The notes beneath the pieces were generated by a model, which was given only the letters and a program-made list of their open reading frames with translations, made no database searches and had not been told where the DNA came from. Made by a program: the position numbers and the translations under genes. Below, piece by piece: positions 1 through 12,388 of a DNA stretch of 64,000 nt (its first letter is position 1; each line of letters starts with the position of its first letter). Where the stretch lies: NCBI GenBank assembly GCA_025403435.1, contig JAJQZP010000218.1, positions 124,001-188,000 on the forward strand, in the 5' to 3' direction. This DNA comes from Artocarpus heterophyllus (lineage: Eukaryota; Streptophyta; Magnoliopsida; Rosales; Moraceae).

Positions 1-256
1 GTTCAATGATTTAATTTTTTTTTTTTAATTTTTCCAGATTTATTTAGTGAGGACAATATTGAAAGCTTTTGTTGTGATTTTGGCATTTGCTGTTGGGTTG
101 AAAGTAACATAAGCCAGTCTGTAGATTCCTTTGGTTAATTTGGTCAGTACCATGCTACTATATTTCTATGCTTTGCTATTTTTGCTTTTATTGTGTGTAT
201 TTTGTTGTCTCGTTTTTGTTTTTGTTTTGACTCAAGCAACTCGGCCTAGAAAGGTT

Positions 257-330
257 GCAACCTTCAAATTGAGCTACTTTCATCTACCAATAGAGTCAAG
301 AGGATACTTCTTTTTCCTGAGGGCGGTTTA
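257..330 (+). pseudogene. NB-ARC fossil fragment (RNBS-D region), unit A
   Basis: In frame it reads KLSYFHLPIESRGYFF, which lines up with [18 protein letters not shown] around the RNBS-D motif of the CNL genes in this window. DNA similarity is clear over about 70 bases (agctactttcatct is identical). It has no other NLR sequence around it, so it is a relic of a third NLR locus in each unit. The surrounding 66-codon open frame is not a credible gene. Confidence 0.6.
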
Positions 331-3300
331 AATTCCGAGCTTTCTCAACCTGATGTCACCCAAGTTCCGACCCAAACTTCTTTCGCCGATCCGAGGAAAA
401 GAAATAAAAGTTCAATCCGGCAGTTTCATATATCTTAACACAAACAATTCCAACAATGTTTAAGTCTCTATCTTGCATTTGATCGGCACGGGACATCTAT
501 TAGCGGTGTGAGTTTTGCATCCAAGCAAGATGTCTGACTAATCCCATCCATTTTGATCCGATCTGAATGGATCTTGTTAGTTGTATTGATCCTATTGTTG
601 TATTGTATTACCCTACTTTTGGGTAAATTTTTTCATGGTCGGACCCATCGAGAAGGGCACTAGCGTTGCCAATTGCACCTCTAAGAGTAAACTACTTTTT
701 CACTGGGTGAGTGCTTGGAAAAGAGAGTGGGTGCCGATGAAAGTAGAACGCAAGTTGGCTGTCAAAGAGAGAATAGAGTGGCTTACAAACCATCCTACTT
801 ATCAACTAGCTCAATCGCAAAGCGGGCATCTCTAAAATATTCTCAAGACAACTTGCAATTTTCAAGGCTTTTAAAAATTTAAAAAGTATAAATTTATACT
901 GATTTATTTCAAATTATCTGATTAATTATACAAGTAACTAAAAATTGATAAACTAAACATGAGTTGATAAATCAAAAAGTTATGAGCCATGTATCTTCTT
1001 GATCTTTTGATTTTTTTTTTCTTGGTAGAACACTTCATAGACATGACATTTTTACACAATTTTATTCATTGATACTAAAATTAAGAAAGAATGTTTGAAA
1101 ATTACTAAAGATAATTGCCTTCCAATTGTATAGTTACTGAAAGTTTTAGAAAAATATAATATTACAAGCCATAAAATCTTACATTAGACGTAACTATTTC
1201 CATAAAAATTCGATGCGTTGCAAAGGTGATTATATTTGTTAAATTTTGGAACTTCTTCATTCATTATAAGTCCAAAAGCTAAAATTGTCAAAAAATTAAA
1301 GTCAAGAAAGTAATTTGTCAGAATAAAAGCTTGGAGACGCTCAATGCTCTTTGTTTAAGGACTTAATGGTGCTAATTACTTTTTTTTAATATTTTAATAC
1401 TGAATAAGTGATATATGTGGTTGTAAGCATAACTAAAAATAACTCTACACTTGACTTTACTATAAGATTTACATCTCCAATGCAATGCTATATTGATGTG
1501 CTAATTTTGACATTTCATTGTAAAAAAACTCTAAAATGCATTGTCATTTTTTACGACATTTTTTTACGACATATGACAAATTTAATATTTGATTTCTATT
1601 AGTTGATGTGTTAATTTTTTCTTTTAATCATTACATATTGTAACTTTCAAAATATTTTAGAACTTTGAAGGTTTAATAATTACAATAAAAAATAAATATA
1701 ACATTTTGTATGGAACACACAATAGGATGACACATCAAATATGTTATTTTTATATTTTTTTTAGTGACAAATATAATATTAACATTGACATTTGCATTGA
1801 ATATAGTATTACCCTCTTTTTGTTTTTTTTTTTTTAAAGCAAAGGCAATACCATTTTTAGAAAATTGATTTTTTATTTTCTTAAAAAAAGTTTAAGCCTT
1901 ATTCCAACGTTAAAGTAACTAAACTTCAAAAGTGTTTTCCTTCAACCCAAAAAAAAAAAAAATTCAAAAGTGCTTAAAAAACTTTTAGGCCTAATTTTGA
2001 AATTAAATAACCTATCTTAAGTGCTACATGGCCAAATTGACATAACTAGGAATGTTTTCTCACTTCTCTGCATTTACTATCTACACATTGGAACCCACTC
2101 TCCCATTTTCTATTTAAATAATGATTTATCATCGTAATAAATTTTAGGTGTCAGACTCTTTTGAAGAGAGTATAAAAGAGAGTGTTGTTAGCATTTTTTT
2201 TGTATTTAGTATTGTTGTCCTTTAAACTTGTTGCAAATTTGCAATATACCCTCTAAACTTTTAATTTTGACAAGTTATCTTTGAAATTATAAATATATTG
2301 TAAATCACCGTCTATTGATAGCAATTTTAAGTTTTTGACTAAAATTGACATATGATTTTCAAATGAGTTATTAATCAAGAGTGTAAAATGGTTTTTTTTT
2401 TATATATAAATAGTAACCTAAATTTATATTCAAAACAAAAATTTAAAAATTTTTATTTTGATAAAAACTATATTAAAGATATTAATCACAATAATTTAGA
2501 TTAAAATATATAAAAATGATCATATATGTCAATTAACAACTATTTATGTATAAAATTCATGATAAGAGGTCCTTTGAAATAAATTTATAAGTTCAATGGT
2601 TAATTTGTCAAAATTAAAAGTTGATTGGATAAATTTTAAATATGTGATAATTTTAAAGGATAATAGTGTCAAATACATCGATAAAAAATAAGAAATAAAA
2701 TAACTACAAACAAACAAGAAGTAAAAAAGGAAGAAGATAAAGGGGAGCTTGGAGGAGGATTTTGAAAAGTACGAGGGGCTGCTCCACTGGATCCCCTTCC
2801 CAGCAAAGACAAAAGCACCACCCAGGTTACCTTATCCTCATTGAAATTTCATCACTCTTTTATATTTGTTTCATTGTGTTGTGATGTTTCATCTCTGTAT
2901 ACATCTTTTCGGTGCGTTAAATGCTCAATTCCATCTTTTGGATTGTTCTTATTCTATACTTGTTTTTCTTGTCCCATTGATTAAATATAGTGGTGTGAGA
3001 AAAGCTAAAATCTTTACGATTCATTTCTTTCTACTGGGACGTATCTATTAAATCAACCAGACTGGTTTTACTAGGTGGGCCAAAAAAAACCAAAATAAAT
3101 AAAAATGAACATAAAAGAAAAAAAAAATTGTTGTTGGCTAAACTATAGTGCATTATTATTGTTGCTGCACTAAATGAAGAAACAAGGTATAACGATCTTG
3201 CTTTGAAATTTCATAGCGTTGACTTAATGGCATACTTGCATTAAGTCTCCCCAGAAAAAACTAGTCATTTTGAACAATATCAGTTTTTGTGATTTTCAAT

Positions 3301-3367
3301 TTCAGTCTAGCTATAATCTGTAAGCTAGCTAGCTTTCTTTGGTTTGATCTTTATTTCTTAGCTGAGA
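331..3367. other. AT-rich stretch between fossil and pseudogene, unit A
   Basis: No gene recognised. A 66-codon open frame at 635-835 recurs in C and E but matches no family I know and is not open in the same form in B, D or F. Long T runs lie near 1820 and A runs near 1955. A GC-richer patch at about 2742-2825 ends in a possible splice donor (cccag/gttacc), with a possible acceptor (tttcaatttcag) ending at 3305. This could be an old leader exon and 5' UTR intron of the pseudogene. Confidence 0.5.
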
Positions 3368-4409
3368 ATGGCTAAAGCTTTAGCTCAGGTAGTGTTTGAG
3401 AATCTGAATTCCCTGATCCAAAAACAATTCAGACGGCTTTTGGGTGTCAAAAAAGAGATGGAAAAGCCCTCCAGCATGCTCTCAAGGATTCTTGCCATGC
3501 TTGAAGCCGCTGAGGAGAGGCAGTTCACAGACTGGGCGATTAAGGATTGGCTGCAGAAATTTAGTGATGTTTCGTTTGAGTTGGATGATGTTTTTGATGA
3601 ATGTGAAATGGAGGCCTCTCATTTGGAGTGAGAAGGACAAAAGCATAGATGGACCGGAAAGGTACGCACTTCTTTATCTTGTTTCAATCTGATGAATGTT
3701 GCGTTTCGTCTTAAGATCGCAAGCAAGATGAAAGAGATTGGAGATAGACAAGATCAAATCGATCGAAAATGAGCGAATGAAGTTTCACTTGAGGAAGTGG
3801 TCGGGGAGAGGCGAGATCAATCTAAAAGGGCAAGACGCCAGACTAGCTCTATTATTACTGAGCCACATGTGTATGGAAGAGAAGAAGACAAGGAAAAAGT
3901 TAGTGGCTTTCTAGTAGATGATGCAGGTAATTGCAAGGGTATTTCAATCGGCCCCATTGCTGGTCTGGGGGGCATGGGAAAGACAACTCTTGCTCAGCTT
4001 GTATTTTAATGATAAGAGAGTCAGTAGCCATTTTGTGCTTAAAATGTGGGTATGTGCTTCTGTAGATTTTGACGTGAAGAGATTGGTGAAAGCAATTGTA
4101 GAATCGGCAACTGGAAGATCTTGTGAAGAACTGGACATGGATCCTCTACAAAAATGTCTTCTGGACATGCTTAAATGGAAGTGGTCCTTGCTTGTTTTAG
4201 ACGATGTTTGGAACGAAGATCATGAGCTATGGGACATGTTGAAGTATGCATTGGATTGTGGATCAAATGGTTCTTCAGTTGTTGTTGCTATTCGTCTGAG
4301 AAAAGTTGCTTCAATAATGGGAACCATGCCAATGCATTACTTATGGGGTTTATGAGAAGATGATTGTTGGTTGTTATTCAAGCATGGTGCCTTTGGCAAT
4401 GAAAAATAA
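3368..4409 (+). pseudogene. Truncated CC-NB-ARC pseudogene, unit A
   Basis: Starts MAKALAQVVFENLNSL, an Rx-type coiled-coil (CC) N-terminus. The CC runs to SHLE and is closed by TGA at 3629-3631, where the CNL genes read RLEHEGEK. Homology continues past the stop: HVYGREEDKEK, P-loop GLGGMGKTT, a one-base shift at 4005-4009 (tattttaatg), then kinase 2 LLVLDDVW and IRLRKVAS. A second TGA near 4353 replaces the serine of GLSEDD. Homology ends at FGNEK (4409), before the GLPL motif, so ARC2, MHD and all LRRs are missing. It cannot make a receptor. An 87-residue CC-only peptide (3368-3631) remains possible but unproven. Confidence 0.8.
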
Positions 4410-7400
4410 CATAGTAGAATGAGCAACTCTCCTCTGATACATGACCTCCACGCACCACCGCTGCCTTTTGCTACAGTAGACACGTCGCACATTCAAAGGA
4501 CTGCCGCATCAGAGGGAGCAAAACCCCGGGCTGCCGCATCCCACAAGTGGAACAACAATTGTACTTAGCTAAAACTAAAAGTACTTTCTGGATTTTTCCT
4601 TTTTATTTGCTATATTTATACATGTATACAATTATTCAAACTCAATAACAATTTCGACCAAAACTAACAATTTTAGCTTTAGTGGAAATGTGTCTCCTTT
4701 TTTTGTTGGTCCTCTCGTTTAATTTTTTACATTTTATTTGGCAATTTTTGATCCTTCCTTTAATATTCTATATATTTTTTAAATATGTTTAATTATTTTT
4801 TATAATTTGCGACTTGAAATAATCTTCTTACCAATACATCCCTACTCAAGTATTTCTCCTACAATCCTCTAATATATTAGGCAACAAACATGGCTTTTAT
4901 AAGTTCTCTTTATAATTGACAATTGAATTTTTTAACTCAAATTTGCACCCTTTAAAGTATCTTTTGTCCTGCATGCATGTGCCACTAGGTAGTTTTCTAT
5001 CCCCCTTATTCCAATCAAAATATTTTTTTGCCTCTTTTGCTCTATATAATATTATACTCGACCAAAAGATGTATTTTAATTAAAATGTGTACTTTTGTTT
5101 ATTTATACTTTTTTTAAGGAAAAAACATATATTTAGATGTGTTTCGTTAAGGTAATTTATCTGATGTGACGCTATAATAGTGCAAATCTAAACTTTTGCG
5201 CTTCGATTGCAGCACAAGTTTTGGTTAAAGCAAGAATTTGATTGTCCTTTCTTTTGTTCTTTTTTTTTTTCTTTAAACCCTATATTTTTTAATATGCTTT
5301 ATTAAAATATTTGCCATTATGTTTATCTTGTTAAATAATGTGCCTCAAAATTGCTCTCCTTCAATTAGTTTTTATGTAGTTCTCTAATTGTTGGTATATA
5401 AGAATAATTTTTATAACTTTTCTTTTCTAATTTCTCACGAAAATAATATTTTTAAATGTGTTTCTATTTAAACATATTTTTTCTAAATCCTTCTCGACTA
5501 ATATTTTCGTATGGATATCTGTTCTCTTCACCTAAAAAATATAGGTACCTATTCTCTAATTTGTCTTTGATAGCCTAATCTTAGTCTTAATCTTATCTTA
5601 ATCTTATTTTCTCAACTATTGCCCATTCACTAACACGTGGCCACAAGTTTTTTTTTTACTTTATTTTGTATTTTTTTTCATTTTGTTCTTCTTTTAGTTT
5701 TTTTTTTCTCGTCCTCTTTTTTGGCTTCTCTCATCATCTTTGTTCCTTTTCCTTTTTATATTTTTCTTTTCTAGCTTGTCTCAAATGCGTCATTGCCCAA
5801 AATATTTTTCTTATAGTACTGTTACATTGAAATTGGTTTTGATAAATAGTTTATTTTCTTGATTTCTTGTAAAAGTAACTAGTTACATCTTATGGTTTTG
5901 ATGGTTACATAACTAATAATTATTGTTATATTAGCTGTTTGATATAAATCTAACAGTTATAATATAATAATTTGTTGATTAAAAAACTATTTTGACAATT
6001 AATGATTGTTTAATCTAGAAGTCTAACTTGTTTGTTGACATGATGACAAAATTTTTTATTTTCAAGAAATAATAAAATACAAATTATAGATTTATTATAT
6101 TGAGACACACTAAATGACACAACTGTATTGATTAATGAAGGAGTACTTAAAAGCTTAAAGCGTCAGATAAACTAAACATTGCAAATGTGTTCTAATAGTT
6201 TTTTCATTATACTTTATTGTTATTTGGATTTCGTAAACTAGTTTTGTTTTCTATATGTTTTTTTTTTTTATGAATGTTTTCTAGATGTTATTGTTGATTG
6301 AGATTTGGAAATTAACTGTCTATTAGAAGATTTGCTTTGTGTTCGGGGATTGTCTTTGTTTTCGTTTGCTTTTCCGGTGTGTTTCTTGCCTCAAGCATGA
6401 TTGCTCCATAAAGTTCCCTTTCAGCGCCGCCCCCACCAACAACACGGCAAAAACCATCATGAGTCCATTTTGCAAAGCTACGACAAATGACAATAACATT
6501 ATAGATCCCTTCATTGATGATTTGCTATCGCAAAAGGGTGGATAAATTTCTAGCTTATTACTTACATCCTAAAAATTACAAGGGATTTCATACTCAATAT
6601 CTCAAATTAAAATATGGGCGTAAGAAAAAAAAAAAGGAAAAAAAGTTGATACGGAAAAGTTTAGGGTTGATAAATTGTAAAAGTTGACTAAAAACATTGG
6701 TGTATTTTTAATACGTCTTGTGGTAATTGTATTAAAGGTTAAAATAATAATAATAATTAAAAGAATATTTTTTAATTAATACTTAAGATTAACATGTTGC
6801 TTTACCACATTATAAAATTAATAAAGGTAATGCAATTATTACTATAATTAGATTGGTAACCACTAGTGGAGACCTAACTATTACAAACTCACTCATATAT
6901 ATTTGTTCGGATTCAAATTCTCAGTCTAAGTTTAACATCTCAAATGGTATCTAATTAATTATATTATGATTTAAAAAGTTAAAAAGATTGTTTAATTTAT
7001 ATATATTTTTCATTCAATGATGTATTATAATATAATTGGTTAGACGTCATTTGAGACTAAAAATTAGACAAATGATTTTGATTTTCTCTACGATCGTGAT
7101 GGAGCAGTCGACCCGATCTCCATGATGATGGGTGTTGTCTCACTTGGTGACAACAACCTTCCATGGCAATGCCAGTGACTATCCACGGCGGCAGACGGGA
7201 ATTACAAAGAACAGACGCAAATCGGGAGGGAGGGAGAGAGAGTGTATGGAGAATAAAAGAGGTATTCTAGGTATTATCTCAATAAAAATATGACTGAAAT
7301 GCCATAATATTTTATTGTTATGCTTTTTACTTCCTTATTATAACAAAATTATGCTATTTACTTTAATTTCTCTCTCTTTCTTTTATCTTTTTTTTCCCCA

Positions 7401-7758
7401 CAAAACGCGTTCTACAGTATTGGTGTAAGCTATAGAAAAACTATTAAATAAGAAAAAGGCCAAAAAAAAACACATTCAAGTATTTTTTTTTTTTTAAAAA
7501 AAAGTCTACAAAAGGGTCCAACATCCAACTTGTACTGAATGAAGAGGCTGAACGGTAAGAGGGTTTCCAACAAATAAAAAAAATAAAAAAATGACCGTAA
7601 GCAGCTTCGTGGAACATTTTCATTGCGTTGACTGACCTCACAATTCTAAAACTGCAAGCCTTCCAAAGGCAAATAGTATACTCTTCTACAATTCCGATCC
7701 ACCATTAACCTGTAATTCTGTAAGCAAGCAAAGCTCTTTTGAACTCCCAAGCGAGAAT
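4410..7758. other. AT-rich stretch between pseudogene and CNL gene, unit A
   Basis: Just after the pseudogene end there is a GC-richer patch of about 140 bases (4421-4560: ccaccgctgcc, gggctgccgcatccc) of unknown origin, present in all units. It is followed by T-rich DNA, a conserved small island (listed separately), an AAT run near 6743, and a second GC-richer patch at 7100-7260. The unfilled MITE target is at 7268-7270. The CNL promoter must lie in the last few hundred bases; a W-box core TTGACT is at 7628-7633. Confidence 0.5.
6339..6545. other. Conserved small island with open frames on both strands, unit A
   Basis: About 200 bases richer in GC than their surroundings. The + strand reads 68 codons ending in DPFIDDLLSQKGG; the - strand (6323-6514) reads 63 codons with a hydrophobic start, MVFAVLLVGAALKGN. 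I do not recognise either product. It may be an old exon or transposon piece. Confidence 0.3.
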
Positions 7759-10700
7759 ATGGCTGAAGCTTTCCTCAACGTTCTGCTCGAGAATCTGAAC
7801 TCTCTGGTGCAGGGGAGAATTGGGTTGCTTCTGGGTATCGACAAAGAGATGCAGAAGTTCTCCAGCACTCTCTCAACAATATCTGCAGTGCTTGAAGACG
7901 CCGAGGAAAAGCAGTTGACTGACCGGTCGATCAAGAACTGGCTGCAGAAACTCAGTGATCTTTCGTTTGAGTTGGATGATGTTTTGGATGACTGCGAGAT
8001 GGAGGCCTTTCGGTTGGAGCATGAAGGAGAAAAAATGAAATGGAGCCAAAAGGTACGGTCTTCTTTGTCTTGTTTGATGAATCCTAGGAATGTTTTGTTT
8101 CGTTACGAGATTGCAAAAAGGACGAAAGAGATTGGTGATAGACTTGATCAGATTGCTGATGAGAGAATGAAGTTTCACTTGAGGGAGGCTGTTGGGGAGA
8201 GAAGAGACCAGTTAGGCTTAAGAGGGAGACCCGAACTAGCTCTATTGTTACTGAACCTCGTGTGTATGGAAGAGAAGAAGACAAGGAAAAGATTGTTGGG
8301 TTTCTAGTAAATGATGCAAGAAATTGCGAGGATCTTTCGGTGTATTCTATTGTTGGTTTAGGAGGAATGGGGAAGACAACTCTAGCTCAGTTACTGTACA
8401 ATGATGAGAGGGTTGATAAGCATTTGAGGTTAAAACGTGGGTTTGTGTTTCGGAGGATTTCGATGTGAAGAGATTGGTGAAGGCAATTATAGAGTCCGCC
8501 ACTGGAACCGGTTGTGAAGCATTGGACATGGATCCTCTACAGAAGCGACTTCAGGAGATTCTTATGAGGAAAAGGTTTTTGCTTGTTTTGGACGATGTGT
8601 GGAATGAAGACGAAGAGCAGTGGGACAAGCTGAAGTATGTATTGGCTTGTGGATCAATGGGGCTTCAATTGTTGTTACTACACGTCTCCAGAAAGCTGCA
8701 TCTTTCATGGGAACGGTCCCAATGCATCACTTATCGGGCTTATCAGAAGATGACTGTTGGTTATTGTTCAAGCAACGCGCATTTGGGAACCAAGGGGAAG
8801 AGCGGCCTAATCTTGTGAAAATTGGGAAGGAGATTGTGAGGAAGTGCAAGGGAGTGCCGCTAGCGGCAAAGGCTTTAGGAGGCTTAATGCGCTTCAAAAG
8901 AGAGGAACACGAGTGGATTTCTGTTAAGCAAAGTGAAGTTTGGAATTTACCACAAGACAAAATTTCCATACTGCCCGCTTTGAGATTAAGCTACTTTCAT
9001 CTTTCAATTGAGCAAAGACGATGCTTCGCTTACTGCGCCGTATTTCCCAAGGATTATAGAATCAGAAAGGAACAATTAATCATCTTTGGATGGCTAATGG
9101 GTTGATTTCTTCTTCGAGAGGACTTGATGCGGAAGATATTGGCGATGAGATACTCAATGAATTATACTGGCGATCATTTATCCAAGATATTGTGAAGGAC
9201 GATGTTGATGACATTTCCCATTTCCAGATGCATGATTTAGTTCATGATCTTGCTCAATCCATTATGGAGGACGAATGTAGCATTTTGGGGGTCGATAAAA
9301 ATACACACCCTATTAACTTGTCAAAAAGAGTTCGTCATTTGACATGTTGTAAGTCTCGGGAATCAGAGAGTCTAATATTTGACATACCATACGCCAAGTC
9401 CTTGCGGACTTTCATGGTATTGAATAACCAAACAACCTCTTGTTCTTTTAACGTGAAGTTTTCTTCTTTACGAGCTTTGATGCTCAATTTTATTCGTTCA
9501 ACAAAACCTATACCAACTTTGATTAGCAATTTCAAGCACTTACGGTATTTGAATCTTTCAGACAGTGGCATTAAAATCCTTCCTGTGTCAGTTTGTTTCC
9601 TAAACCATCTGCTGACTTTGGACTTATCGTATTGTTCTTCTCTTCATAAGCTTCCCAAGCACATAAGTCGCTTAAAAGTCTCCGTCATCTTATATTCATG
9701 GCTGTGTCAAGTTATCTCATATGCCTCCACACATTGGGCGACTAACTTGCCTAAAGATTTTGACAAATTTTATTGTGAGTCAAAGAAAGGGTTGTCACTT
9801 GAACGAGGTATGCCACTTGAACATTGGAGGTTTTCTATGCATAAAAATCTTGAGAAAGTGAGAAGTTCAATGGAAGCAACGTCTTCCAATTTGTCTAGCA
9901 AAACGAATCTCAAAACATTGGAGTTGTCTTGGAGTACAAATGAAAATGAATCTCAGGACAATGATGAACAGGTACTTAAGGCCCTTGCTCCTCCTCAAAA
10001 TTTGAAAAGCTTGAGCATTTTTAATTATAAAGGTACGCTATTCCCAAACTGGTTTAGTAACGAGATCCTTGGAAATGTAGTCAGAATCACTCTCTCCAGT
10101 TGCAAAAATTGTTCAGAACTTCCTCTCTTGGGAGACTGACATCACTGCAAGATCTCAAAATATCCGAGATGAAATTTGTGCGTTGCATGGACAATGAATC
10201 CTATGATGGAGACTTGACAAGAGGTTTTATGCACTTGGAAACTCTTCACCTTAGGGATTTACCAAATTTGGAAAGGTTGTCAAGGGATGAAGGAAAGGAG
10301 ATATTTCCACGCTTGTCCACGTTGTCTGTGGATAAATGCCCAAAATTGACATTACCTAGGCTAGGATTGGTAAAAGATTTGACAATCTACGAAGGCCATG
10401 AGTTGTTACTAAAATCAATTTCTGGTCTTCATGGTCTTACTAGGCTTCGCATATCCGAGAATGATAACATTACTTCTTTCCCCAAGGGATGCTACAAAAT
10501 CTCACAGTTCTCAAGTCACTAACAATTGATCGATTCACAAAGCTTCAGGAGTTGCCCCCTGATATGCTAATTACACTCACTGCTCTTGAAGATTTGGATG
10601 TCAGTTTTGCCACGAGCTCAGGTGCTTACCAGAGAGAATACCATTCCAAGGTTCCACATTTCTTAAACGCATAACAATTAGGAGTTGTAAGAAGTTGAAA

Positions 10701-11184
10701 TCTTTATCTGACAGTTTTCGGGACCTTACAGCGCTTCAATCTCTAGATCTTGTCGATTGTCCAGAGCTGGAGGGATTTCCAAGTTGTCTTAATCGCCTTT
10801 CTTCTCTCCAAAGATTGACTATGTGGGGGCGTAGAACTAAATCATCAGGGCGTGATAGTTACTCTTGGAGCTTACGTGCTTCTCATGAGTTGGTTGCTTT
10901 GCCCGAGGCCTTGCGACACCTCCCTTCAATTGAATTCATGGCTATATCTTATTTTTTGGAGCTTGTGTCATTGCCCGATTGGCTTGGAAATCTTGCATCT
11001 CTTCGTGAACTATTAATTGTTGGGTGCCCGATCTGACATATATCCGGCGAACATCCAAAGTCTAACCTACGGAAACTGTCAATTGAATCATGTCCCAAGT
11101 TAGAGAGCGATGTGAAAAGGAAGTGGAGAGGATTGGCACAAGATATCCCACATTCCAGATGTCTATGTAGGGCCAACAAGGTAA
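7759..11184 (+). pseudogene. CNL immune receptor gene, broken as assembled, unit A
   Basis: Near copy of the intact unit C gene (33156-36599), with the same ATG context (gagaatatggctgaagc) and stop. As written it is broken by more than 15 small indels. Examples are lost bases near 8234, 8425, 8656, 9080, 10124, 10473, 10608 and 11028, opposite shifts at about 9477 and 9490, three losses at 9676-9848 that cancel, and a four-base loss near 11062. Nearly all are in homopolymers, and I see almost no substitutions against C. All NB-ARC motifs and LRRs can be followed by changing frame. This pattern suggests consensus error, so the gene may be intact in the plant. If real, it is a very recent pseudogene. 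It has one copy of the 79-residue LRR module. Confidence 0.8.
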
Positions 11185-11285
11185 ATCATAGAGGCACTTT
11201 GGCTTCTCAGCTTTTAGTCGCTACTGATTGACGCATGCTTGATATGAAATTCTGTATTTTAATATAGCAAATTAAATCTTTGCAG
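11181..11285 (+). other. Possible C-terminal intron spanning the stop codon, unit A CNL
   Basis: 105 bases, same as unit C. Splicing would add QPPTHWIP and end at TAG 11311-11313. Confidence 0.4.
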
Positions 11286-11313
11286 ACAGCCTCCAACGCA
11301 CTGGATACCGTAG

Positions 11314-12173
11314 GAGGCGGAAATACTCCTCTGTGATTCTCCTCATATTCGCAAAAGGTGAATTGATGATTCATAACTTGTAGCGTATTTATGCCATAAA
11401 GAGCATGTTGGCAAAACAAACTAACCTATTTCCTGTTGGGACCTCTTTCAAGTTTGAAACCCTCCGTGTTGGTTGCATGCGAGGCACAAAAAAGCCTGTA
11501 TTTTAACTTATGTAATCTAACAAGGGCAGCATTTATTTGGTTGTTTCTGCTAATGCTGATTATTATTATTTTTTCGTGGGGTTTCAAATTGTATTATTAT
11601 AATTGCTTGTTGAATGCTTAAAGAAAAACATACACTGTTTAAGGGCAATTCTTTATTTGATGGTTGCATATCATGTGCTTGAGAAAAATGCAGAAAGACA
11701 CATGAAATGATGTCCTGCTACAATTATGTCAACTAACGTTTCTTTTTTTTTTTTAGGGGTTAATGAAGTTACTTCTATGTCTTTATTTATCGTTCATATT
11801 CATGTCTATTTTGTCTTAGTTATTTTACTTCCTTTCTATCTATTTCAGAGTAATGGCGATGATCATTATTTGGAGGTTGCTGATTTGGTTGATTCTGATT
11901 GCTTTGGGGGTACTCTCAAATGAGTATTTTCTGGTTCTAGCTCGCTCTATCTTTTCACAAGTGGTAGAAATTTCTTGGGGTTCAAATGACCTTCCCAACG
12001 AAACAAAATTGGATGGAAAGCTTTGTTATATCGTCTCCCTTCCAAATTTTCACAAAAGGGAAATTCCAATTCATGTTGTTTGTCGTGTCTGATATGGTAA
12101 TGCAGGGAAATCCCCAAGAGTTGTCCAAAATGCTAATAAGTTCAATGATTTTGTTTTATTTTAATTTTTGCAG
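11314..12173. other. CNL 3' flank, unit A
   Basis: Probably 3' UTR and downstream DNA. It contains acceptor-like sites (ctatttcag near 11848, aatgcag near 12105, tttttgcag at 12173), which hint at a spliced 3' UTR. Open frames here, one with a hydrophobic run IIIWRLLIWLILIALGVL, are broken in other units, so I do not call them genes. Confidence 0.4.
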
Positions 12174-12388
12174 ATTTATTTAGTGAGGACAATATTGAAA
12201 GCTTTTTTGATTTTGGCATTTGCTGTTGGGTTGAAAGTAACATAAGCCAGTCTAGAGATTCCTTTGTTTAATCTGTTCAGTACTCGTACTATATTTCTAT
12301 GCTTTATTATTTTGCTTTTATTGTGTGTTATTTTGTTGTCTTATTTTTGTTTTTGTTTTGGCTCAAGCAACTGGGCTTAGAAAGGTTG

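Larger units (their letters stand above)
1..12173 (+). repeat. Tandem unit A (alpha type), 5' edge cut by window
   Basis: First repeat unit; the unit boundary used throughout is the conserved ttccag/atttatttagtgagg junction (here at 37/38), so bases 1-37 belong to the tail of the previous unit. Bases 1 to about 11.2 kb match unit C at an offset of about 25.4 kb with almost no substitutions. Alpha markers: no Harbinger-like element after the NB-ARC fossil, pseudogene leader present, no MITE before the CNL gene (empty target at 7268-7270). The tail near 12.1 kb (aatccccaagag) resembles those of B and D rather than C and E, so the unit end is mosaic. Confidence 0.85.

Noticed and set aside
131..331. 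66-codon open frame with a hydrophobic N-terminal half
   Set aside because: The front half is T-rich non-coding DNA and the rear half is the NB-ARC fossil; the frame is not kept in beta units.
635..835. 66-codon frame recurring in units A, C and E
   Set aside because: No family recognised, and it is broken in B, D and F; identity among alpha units is explained by recent duplication.
11853..12092. Frame with a membrane-like run in the CNL 3' flank
   Set aside because: Open only in A; other units carry an extra base that breaks it. Better explained as 3' UTR.
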